Below are positions 31,677 through 37,123 of a stretch of DNA of 37,123 bases, one piece after another. A program made the position numbers and the translations under genes. The DNA comes from an uncultured Lachnospiraceae bacterium. Its GTDB lineage: Bacteria; Bacillota; Clostridia; Lachnospirales; Lachnospiraceae. Location: the NCBI GenBank assembly GCA_900315055.1, contig OMXP01000024.1, positions 1-37,123 of the forward strand, read 5' to 3'. Positions within the stretch are counted from its first letter, which is position 1. Each line of letters starts with the position of its first letter. The notes below the pieces were generated by a model. That model had not been told where the DNA came from. It ran no database searches and was given only the letters and a program-made list of their open reading frames with translations.

Positions 31677-32534
31677 TTAATCCTTTGGTTTCTGATAGAA
31701 TTTTCCCTGAATCTCCGTGGTCCGCATCGAGTTGATGAAGGCCGCGGGATCAATCTGATGAATGGCGTGAATCACCTTCTTCGCCTCCTGCCCGGAGACG
31801 ACGGAGTAGACGAGATCCTTTTCCGTGTGATCATGAGATCCCTCTCCGCGGAAGATTGTCGCCCCGTGGGTGCACAGGCGGAAGATCTCCTGACAGACCT
31901 CCTCCGGGTGTTCGGTCACAATGAACAGCGTCTGCTGCTGGTAGTCACGGTACAGAAGGTGGATCATCTGCGTGGAGCAGAACTGATACACAATGGAATA
32001 CAGCGCCGCCGTCCAGCCGAACAGATATCCTGCCACTCCCAGGAGCACCACGTTAAACGCAAAGACGTAGTTGAACGCATCTGCCCCGGTCTTTTTCGAC
32101 CAGTAGATCGAGAAGAAGTCCGTTCCTCCGCTCGTTGCATCCGCCCGAAGGCAGATGGCAATCGAAGTTCCCATGAGGATCCCGCCGAAAACCGCGATGA
32201 GCAGCGGATCGCTCGTCAGCGGATGTTCCGGCAGAACATCGACCAGAACGGAGTTTACGGCAATCATCAGGAGCGAGAGACCGGTGAACTTCTTGCCAAT
32301 GAAACGAAAGCCTACATAGACCGGAAAGGCGTTGACGATGATGTTGATCAGCGCATAGGGGATCTGGAGCCCGAGGTACTTTGCAAAGACTCTCTGCAGC
32401 AGGACCGAGAGGCCGGTTGCGCCACCCGGAAAGAGGTTTCCGGCATCGACAAAGATCCGGATGTCCAGTGCCATGAGAAGTGCCGCCGCAAGTACTGAGA
32501 GGATACGCTTCAAGTCTCTTGTCCTGTTCTCCAT
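31677..32534 (-). CDS. YitT family membrane protein with DUF2179 domain
   Basis: This 285-residue protein has five or so hydrophobic helices in the first 190 residues, including LSVLAAALLMALDIRIFV and LIAVFGGILMGTSIAICL, plus the family's PGGATGLSVLLQ and ATSGGTDFFSIY glycine-rich loops. The cytoplasmic C-terminal DUF2179 domain starts near residue 205 (LFIVTEHPEEVCQEIF) and has the TRGATIF-like HGATIFRGEGSHD. Family members are widespread in Firmicutes, with unclear function. AGGAGG ten bases upstream supports the ATG at 32534. It starts only 30 bases after the strong terminator of the EF-G-like gene, so its expression may depend on read-through. Confidence 0.92.
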   Translation of the reverse strand: MENRTRDLKRILSVLAAALLMALDIRIFVDAGNLFPGGATGLSVLLQRVFAKYLGLQIPYALINIIVNAFPVYVGFRFIGKKFTGLSLLMIAVNSVLVDVLPEHPLTSDPLLIAVFGGILMGTSIAICLRADATSGGTDFFSIYWSKKTGADAFNYVFAFNVVLLGVAGYLFGWTAALYSIVYQFCSTQMIHLLYRDYQQQTLFIVTEHPEEVCQEIFRLCTHGATIFRGEGSHDHTEKDLVYSVVSGQEAKKVIHAIHQIDPAAFINSMRTTEIQGKFYQKPKD

Positions 32535-32564
32535 TCTGCTTCCACCTCCTTTTTGATGCAACTT

Positions 32565-32604
32565 AAAAAACGGTTCTGCAGGCCTAATCCGGTCCGCAGA
32601 ACCG
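32565..32604 (-). terminator. Rho-independent terminator of the EF-G-like gene
   Basis: Minus-strand CGGTTCTGC ... GCAGAACCG arms with an inner GACC/GGCC-type pairing are followed by six Ts. It begins 18 bases after the stop codon. Confidence 0.93.
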
Positions 32605-32622
32605 CACATTTCTCAATCGGTA

Positions 32623-34716
32623 TCAGGCCTCGTCATAACCTGCTGCCGCCTTCTCCGCACGGGAAGCGACTTCCTTGCTCTGGATGTCGGCAGGTGCCTG
32701 CTCATAGCGGGCAAAGGCATACTCATAGATGCCGCGGCCGCCGGTCATCGACCGAAGCGTCGTGCAGTAGTCGAACAGCTCCATCTGCGGAACCTCCGCA
32801 GAAATCTCCTGCTTGCCGCCCGGGATCGGATTCATGCCAAGAACTCTGCCTCTTCTCTTGTTGAGGTCACCCATGACATCACCCGTGTAGGTGTCCGGGA
32901 CGGTGACCTTGAGCAGCACGATCGGCTCAAGAAGCACCGGAGATGCCTCCATGAAGCCCTTGCGGAACGCCTGCTTTGCAGCCGTCTTGAAGGCCATTTC
33001 CGAGGAATCGACCGGATGATAGGATCCGTCATACAGGACCGCCTTCACGCCGACAACAGGGTATGCGGCGAGAGGTCCCTGCTGCGTGGACTCCGCAATG
33101 CCCTTCTCGACTGCCGGGAAGTAGTTCTTCGGGATCGCACCGCCGACGACCTGCTCCTCGAACTCATACGGCTCATCGAGGTTGTTCGAGGGACTGAAGC
33201 GGATCTTGACGTGACCGTACTGGCCGTGACCGCCGGTCTGTTTCTTGTACTTGTACTCGACGTCGCTCGTCTTCTTGATGGTCTCGCGGAAGGCGACCTT
33301 CGGCTTCTCCACGGTGATGTCGACATTGTACTCGTTCTTGAGCATGCTCTGAATAACCTGCAGATGCAGATCACCCATGCCGTAGATGAGGGACTGGCTG
33401 TTGGCCGAATCATTCACCGGCTTGAAGGTCGGATCCTCGGCAGCGATCTTTGCCATCGCCTGCGCGATCTTGTCGATATCCGACTTGTTCACGGCGCGGT
33501 AGCGAAGATACGTGTAGGGCTTGGAAATCTCACTCTTTGCATAGGTCACCGGGCAGGATTTCGTGGAGAGCGTATCCCCGGTCTTTACATTCGGCAGTTT
33601 CGTCAGCGCACCGAGATCGCCTGCATGCAGCTCTCCGATCTCACTTGTCTTGTTGCCCTGCATGATGTAGAGCTTGCCGATGCGGAACTCCGAATCGCTT
33701 GTCGCATTGTAGACCGTGTCATCGGTCTTGAAGACACCGGAACGGACCTTGATCAGGCTGTAGCGGCCGATGAAGGGATCGACGATGGTCTTGAAGACAT
33801 AGGCGGTCTTGGGCTTTAAGATATCGAAGTTTGCCTCGAAGATCTCGTTGGTCTTCAGGTTGATGCCGGAAACCTTGCGGGACTCGGCGGCAGGCATGTA
33901 CTTGACGATATCGTCCATCAGCGTATAGGTGCCCTGAACGTTGAGACCGGAGCCCATCTCCACCGGGACGATGGAGCCGTCCTGGATGGACAGACGAACC
34001 GCCGCGCGGATTTCGGGCTCGGAGAATGCCTCGCCCGCGAAGTACCGCTCCATGAAGTCCTCCGAGGTCTCTGCCACGGCTTCCATCAGGGTGTCGTTGT
34101 ACTCGTTCAGGTATTCGGCTGCATAATCCGGCACATCGCACGGAACCGCTTCCTTGTTGACCCACTTGAAGGCCTTCTTCTGGATGACATTGACATAGCC
34201 GACCAGGGCGCCGTTCTCACGAACCGGCATGTTGAAGGGTGCGATCTTCTTGCCGTACAGGCTCGTCAGATCTTCGATGACCTGACGGTAGGAGACGGAG
34301 TCGATATCCATGTCCGTGACAAAGAACATGCGGGGCAGGTGGTACTTCTCGCAAAGCTCCCATGCTCTCTCCGTGCCGGCCTCGATGCCGGACTTGCCCG
34401 AGACAACGATGATGGCGCCGTCTGCAACGGCCATGGCCTCCTCCACCTCACCGACAAAATCGAAATAGCCGGGGGTATCCAGGACGTTGATCTTGCAGTC
34501 CTGCCACTCAATCGGGATCAGACTCGTACGAATGGAAATGCCCCTCTTCTGCTCCTCCTTGGTAAAGTCGGACAGCGTCGTGCCGTCTTCCACTTTGCCA
34601 AGCCTGGATGTCAGACCGCCCAGATATGCCATGCCCTCGACAAGGGTGGTTTTTCCGGCACCGCCGTGTCCAAGGACAGCGATGTTTCTGATCTTGTCTG
34701 TAGTATAGACCTTCAT
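32623..34716 (-). CDS. Elongation factor G-like GTPase (second EF-G type)
   Basis: The 697-residue protein has all five EF-G domains but altered G motifs. G1 is GHGGAGKT (16-23), G2 RGISIRTS (59-66), G3 DTPGYFDF (80-87) where EF-G has a catalytic His, and G4 is TDMD (134-137) instead of NKMD. Domain IV is close to EF-G: GGHGQYGHVKI, GGAIPKNYFPAVEKGI and DGSYHPVDSSEMAFKTAAKQAF. The Tyr in G3 is a known trait of the EF-G-like (FusA2) branch; the loss of both Asn and Lys in G4 is more unusual. Translocation or a specialised role cannot be told from sequence. GGAGG seven bases upstream sets the ATG at 34716; it has its own promoter and terminator. Confidence 0.93.
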   Translation of the reverse strand: MKVYTTDKIRNIAVLGHGGAGKTTLVEGMAYLGGLTSRLGKVEDGTTLSDFTKEEQKRGISIRTSLIPIEWQDCKINVLDTPGYFDFVGEVEEAMAVADGAIIVVSGKSGIEAGTERAWELCEKYHLPRMFFVTDMDIDSVSYRQVIEDLTSLYGKKIAPFNMPVRENGALVGYVNVIQKKAFKWVNKEAVPCDVPDYAAEYLNEYNDTLMEAVAETSEDFMERYFAGEAFSEPEIRAAVRLSIQDGSIVPVEMGSGLNVQGTYTLMDDIVKYMPAAESRKVSGINLKTNEIFEANFDILKPKTAYVFKTIVDPFIGRYSLIKVRSGVFKTDDTVYNATSDSEFRIGKLYIMQGNKTSEIGELHAGDLGALTKLPNVKTGDTLSTKSCPVTYAKSEISKPYTYLRYRAVNKSDIDKIAQAMAKIAAEDPTFKPVNDSANSQSLIYGMGDLHLQVIQSMLKNEYNVDITVEKPKVAFRETIKKTSDVEYKYKKQTGGHGQYGHVKIRFSPSNNLDEPYEFEEQVVGGAIPKNYFPAVEKGIAESTQQGPLAAYPVVGVKAVLYDGSYHPVDSSEMAFKTAAKQAFRKGFMEASPVLLEPIVLLKVTVPDTYTGDVMGDLNKRRGRVLGMNPIPGGKQEISAEVPQMELFDYCTTLRSMTGGRGIYEYAFARYEQAPADIQSKEVASRAEKAAAGYDEA

Positions 34717-34824
34717 GTTGTAACCTCCGAATATTGCCTCAGCCGTCAAAAACCGGGCGGCCTGCGGCGGATTTTTATAAGTTTTGATCGGAACCCCAAT
34801 TTTTCCCACCCAAACTCGTCTTCT

Positions 34825-34853
34825 ATTTTACTGAAATTCAGACAGTTTAGCAA
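34825..34853 (-). promoter_or_regulatory. Promoter of the EF-G-like gene
   Basis: Minus-strand TTGCTA (34848-34853) and TAAAAT (34825-34830) are exactly 17 bases apart, giving a leader of roughly 100 bases. Confidence 0.65.
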
Positions 34854-34920
34854 TAAAAATCCGGGCACATTTTACAATTCCTGCGGATTCCGGAGAAGAT
34901 CCTTTGTTCCTGTGCAGCTT

Positions 34921-34952
34921 AAAAAAACCGGAACACTAAGGTGGTGCTCCGG
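34921..34952 (-). terminator. Rho-independent terminator after the SPFH gene
   Basis: Minus-strand CCGGAGCAC and GTGTTCCGG form a 9-bp stem with one G-U pair and a seven-base loop, followed by seven Ts. It begins 13 bases after the stop. Confidence 0.9.
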
Positions 34953-34965
34953 GATCTTGTGCCTT

Positions 34966-35847
34966 CTACTTTTCTTCCGTATCTTCTTCTGTTTCCAGTC
35001 CGTCCATGCCGACAATGACATCCGATCCGGACGTGACCTTCGGGAGTTCTCCGTTCCATTTTTCCAGATACTGCTGTTTCAGAGTCTTATCCGTAATCGA
35101 GTCGTTCAGCAGCTTGTTCGCATCTGCCTGTCCCTGAGCTTCGATGACAGCCGCATCGGCTTCCGCCTGTGCCTGTGTCGTCTTGACCTTGGCGTCCGCT
35201 TCCGCCTTGTCAATCGCCTTCTGGTTCTCGATCGCCTGCTGCTCCGCTTCAATCTGGGCTTTCTGCCTCGAAGCGATGGCCTCGTTGTAGGAATCCTCGA
35301 AATTTGCATCTCCGATGACAACTCTGTCGATGGTCACGACCTGCTGTCCGTACTTCTTATCCAGGGAGTCCTGAAGAGAGGTCTGCACGAGAGGCTCGAT
35401 CTTACCTCTGTTTGTCGCCTCCTTGGAATCGAGCTGTCTGGATGCCTCCTTGACCGCCGAGTTGACGGAAGTGGCGTTTACCAGTGCGTTCTCATAATTC
35501 GTCACATTCGCGACAATCCAAGCGGCTTTCTCCGGCAGGATCTGGTAGGTGACCGTAATCTGATCATAGTAGATTTCCGTCATGTCAGAGGTCTCGGACC
35601 AAACCTGTCCCTCGAAGAGCTGATCCTGCTGCTTCGTATTCACCTGCGTGATTTTTTCGATAAACGGAAGTTTCGTGCTGATTCCGTTTTGCACCGGGGT
35701 GCCGCTGATCTGGCCGAACCTCGACTTTACGCCGGTGTATCCCGTCGGAATGACGACCATCATCTGTGAAACGAGTACTGCTGCAGCAATCAGAACCAGT
35801 ACGGCAAGTCTTACGTGTTTTCCGTGGTGCTTTGTGTTGTCCGGCAT
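34966..35847 (-). CDS. SPFH/prohibitin-family membrane protein
   Basis: The 293-residue protein has one N-terminal membrane anchor (LAVLVLIAAAVLVSQMMVVI, about residues 14-33), an SPFH domain (IPTGYTGVKSRFGQISG to about 200) and a long Ala/Gln/Glu coiled coil (AIASRQKAQIEAEQQAIENQ onward, about 205-255), then an acidic tail. This is the HflC/prohibitin layout; such proteins assemble membrane scaffolds and often regulate proteases such as FtsH. No hflK partner or NfeD protein is next to it. GGAGG ahead of the ATG supports the start. The 47-residue ORF lies 80 bases upstream on the same strand, with no terminator between. Confidence 0.92.
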   Translation of the reverse strand: MPDNTKHHGKHVRLAVLVLIAAAVLVSQMMVVIPTGYTGVKSRFGQISGTPVQNGISTKLPFIEKITQVNTKQQDQLFEGQVWSETSDMTEIYYDQITVTYQILPEKAAWIVANVTNYENALVNATSVNSAVKEASRQLDSKEATNRGKIEPLVQTSLQDSLDKKYGQQVVTIDRVVIGDANFEDSYNEAIASRQKAQIEAEQQAIENQKAIDKAEADAKVKTTQAQAEADAAVIEAQGQADANKLLNDSITDKTLKQQYLEKWNGELPKVTSGSDVIVGMDGLETEEDTEEK

Positions 35848-35927
35848 TTGTCTCCCCTCCGAAATGCTTTTTTCAAGCCTGCCCGAAAATCCGGTTAGCG
35901 CCCGGGCCTGCAGTATACAGATGGCTG

Positions 35928-36071
35928 CTATTCTACCACCGGTTCCTCCGGCATCTTCATAAAAATCTTGCGATCCGCCGGAGGTTCTTTTGCATTGTTT
36001 CCGTCAATGCTGAAAACCCGTCCCTGTACCAGATACCTTTCTCTCGGTATGTCCAAACCGGGGCGTTGCAT
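35928..36071 (-). CDS. Small protein of 47 residues downstream of the ATPase-like gene
   Basis: An ATG at 36069-36071 opens a 47-codon frame to TAG at 35928-35930. It starts MQRPGLDIPRERYLVQGRVF and ends in MPEEPVVE. Its composition (Arg/Pro/Glu, with a YLVQGRVFSIDG beta-like stretch and ADRKIFMKMPEE) looks like a genuine small beta-rich domain rather than noise. The start is six bases after the stop of the ATPase-like gene with a weak GAAGAG ahead, implying co-expression. A GC-rich inverted repeat, CCTCCGGC ... GCCGGAGG (35945-35984), lies inside the frame. I do not recognise a family. Confidence 0.55.
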   Translation of the reverse strand: MQRPGLDIPRERYLVQGRVFSIDGNNAKEPPADRKIFMKMPEEPVVE

Positions 36072-36077
36072 CTCTTC

Positions 36078-37004
36078 TCAGTCAAACACCGGGCAGATCC
36101 TGTCTTCCGGCAGATGAAGGACAAGCTCCGGGCTCTTTGTGGTCAGTGTGATCTGCCCGCCGTTTTCAACGTAAGCACGTATCAGCTCTCCCATGAGGGC
36201 ACACTCCCCCGGTGACAGATGTCCCTCCGGCTCCTCCACGATGAGAAACCCCTCCTTTCCCGCAAGCATCAGATTGACGGGCCAGAGTGCCTCCTTCTGT
36301 CCCATGGAGAGGATGGAGAACGGCCAGTGACGGCCGTCTTCTGAAACCAGCGTGTCTCTTCCATCCTCAAAGATGTACCTGCCCTGCAGCAGAGTATCCG
36401 CAAGTTCCTGCATCCTCGGGGAAGGCGCAACAGCCTGCATCACCGGACGATACCTGGTCACCACTTCTCCAAAGGCACCGGTCAGGTAGTCAAAGCGAAA
36501 TGAGAGATGGTCAAATTCGTCCTGGGACAGCGTCGGTATGACTGCTCTGGTCCCCGGGACAAAGCAGGCCGGTTCTCCTGAACGGATCTGATCCAAAAGC
36601 CCCCCATTGTTCTCTTCCATCGCCCGTTCCAGTGTTTCGCTGAACGAGAAGGCAGGGGTTCCCTCGTCTCCCTGCACAAGGCGAAACCAGATGTCCTCCG
36701 ACATCATAAAGGTCACTTCCGTGTTTTTATGGAGAACAGCCCCCTCCTCAAAGATGCTGTGAAACCTGCTCTCCAGCTTTAAGGTCGCTGCTGCCTTCAC
36801 GGACAGGGCGCTCTTTTCAGCAAAGCCCGTTTTCAGTGCCTCTCCGGAAAGCCCGTACAGGCAGACGAGACGCGCTGCCGTGAGCATCGCCTGATCCTTT
36901 GGTGTTGTGATCACCATGCACGGACCGATTTCAAGATCCGCATGCCGGATCCCGTTGAAGTTTTCGATGAGGATTCTTCCCTTCCTCTTACTGTTTTCAC
37001 TCAC
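36078..37004 (-). CDS. ATPase-fold (AAA_15/ABC-like) protein without a P-loop
   Basis: The 308-residue protein opens like RecF/SMC-type AAA ATPases (GRILIENFNGIRHADLEIG), but where the P-loop should be it reads MVITTPKDQAML (about residues 31-42), with no GxxxxGKS. The later motifs remain: a signature-like SMGQKEALWPVNLML, a Walker B FLIVEEPEGHLSP and the switch segment ITLTTKSPEL, in which Lys replaces the usual His. A mid-protein FVPGTRAVIP corresponds to the family's Y-I-P-A-x-R. It is therefore probably unable to hydrolyse ATP in the standard way. The start is taken as the GTG at 37004 with AAGGGG seven bases upstream; the longer frame to 37085 would translate group II intron domains V and VI. 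A small gene follows after six bases. Confidence 0.7.
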   Translation of the reverse strand: MSENSKRKGRILIENFNGIRHADLEIGPCMVITTPKDQAMLTAARLVCLYGLSGEALKTGFAEKSALSVKAAATLKLESRFHSIFEEGAVLHKNTEVTFMMSEDIWFRLVQGDEGTPAFSFSETLERAMEENNGGLLDQIRSGEPACFVPGTRAVIPTLSQDEFDHLSFRFDYLTGAFGEVVTRYRPVMQAVAPSPRMQELADTLLQGRYIFEDGRDTLVSEDGRHWPFSILSMGQKEALWPVNLMLAGKEGFLIVEEPEGHLSPGECALMGELIRAYVENGGQITLTTKSPELVLHLPEDRICPVFD

Positions 37005-37026
37005 CCTCTTACCCCTTTCGTTAAAA

Positions 37027-37123
37027 ATCTGGTAGACGGGGATTTCACCCGCCTCCAACACCACCGTGCGTACCGTTCGGTACACGGCGGTTCAAACGTT
37101 AACGTGAACTTTGTCATACTCGT
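37027..37123 (-). mobile_element. 3' end of a group II intron, probably class C (partial)
   Basis: On the minus strand a domain V fold is complete: CCGCCGT (37090-37084), GTACC, GAAC tetraloop (37078-37075), GGTAC, a two-base bulge GC (37069-37068) and ACGGTGG (37067-37061). The catalytic triad is CGC (37089-37087), the class C form, rather than AGC. Domain VI follows: GGCGGG ... CCCGTC with CTACCAGAT at the end, containing a candidate branch A at 37033. The intron would end near 37027, and the exon begins TTTTAACG, like the U-tract of a terminator, which is where class C introns insert. The reverse transcriptase and 5' end lie outside the window. Confidence 0.78.

Noticed and set aside
34717..34809. 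N-terminal extension of the EF-G-like protein (31 codons)
   Set aside because: GGAGG seven bases before the ATG at 34716 and the normal family N-terminus show the shorter start is right.
35925..35945. Extended -10 element TGGTAGAAT as promoter of the SPFH gene
   Set aside because: It lies inside the 47-residue reading frame, and no -35 partner is visible.
37005..37085. N-terminal extension of the ATPase-like protein (27 codons)
   Set aside because: These bases form group II intron domains V and VI; a GTG with a Shine-Dalgarno exists at 37004.
1..37123. tRNA, CRISPR array, riboswitch or T-box
   Set aside because: Intergenic regions were read on both strands; none shows a cloverleaf, regularly spaced repeats or a recognisable riboswitch core.

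Overview
The window reads as a chromosomal, mostly housekeeping stretch of an anaerobic, low-GC-lineage Gram-positive bacterium (class Clostridia; a Lachnospiraceae-like relative is my best guess, inferred from gene content and Shine-Dalgarno-rich starts, not computed). Supporting signs are a two-subunit NfnA/NfnB transhydrogenase, the NADH-sensing repressor Rex, a SpoIIIE/FtsK translocase, a DivIVA-like coiled-coil protein, an EF-G-like paralogue and an ABC-F ATPase. By eye the base composition is a little above 50% GC. Apart from the first gene and a partial gene before it, everything lies on the minus strand, so transcription runs from high to low coordinates. No tRNA, rRNA, CRISPR array, insertion sequence or prophage was seen. 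No gene-free stretch exceeds 300 bases.

Layout, left to right. 1-1330 (+): tail of an unknown gene, then a DivIVA-like coiled-coil protein. Two converging terminators (1388-1474) separate it from a long minus-strand cluster (14435 down to 1557): nfnA, nfnB, phoH, ybeY, a MOP-type membrane protein, two different flavoproteins, proB, 5-formyl-THF cyclo-ligase, proA, a histidine phosphatase and a beta-propeller lactonase. The genes overlap or lie at most about 50 bases apart, with one good promoter at the head. 14571-21964: a CNNM/CBS protein, YebC, a previously easy-to-miss 57-residue acidic protein, FtsK/SpoIIIE with a very long linker, and a zinc-ribbon membrane protein. 22066-24980: rex, nnrD and alr; rex has a well-formed promoter carrying a Rex-box-like sequence. 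25115-28291: an ABC-F ATPase and a divergent Rpn/PD-(D/E)XK-like protein. 28588-30560: a FCD-type GntR regulator and a eukaryote-type NADP isocitrate dehydrogenase, with a palindromic operator over the gntR -10 box. 30791-36071: an aldose-epimerase-like protein, a YitT-family membrane protein, an EF-G-like GTPase, an SPFH protein and a 47-residue small protein. 36078-37004: an ATPase-fold protein that has lost its P-loop. At the right edge (37027-37123) is the 3' end of a group II intron, with a textbook domain V and a CGC triad, which indicates class C.

How they fit together. Redox cofactor handling recurs: NfnAB couples NADH, NADPH and ferredoxin; Rex senses NADH; NnrD repairs hydrated NAD(P)H; the isocitrate dehydrogenase makes NADPH. 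A second recurring feature is architectural: at rex/nnrD and EF-G-like/yitT a strong terminator sits only 12-30 bases before the next start codon. The class C intron, a type known to insert at terminators, ends 22 bases before the ATPase-like gene, as if a third such site had been invaded. The least understood parts are the pseudo-ATPase plus 47-residue protein, the 57-residue protein between yebC and ftsK, and the Rpn-like gene with its palindrome-rich upstream region.
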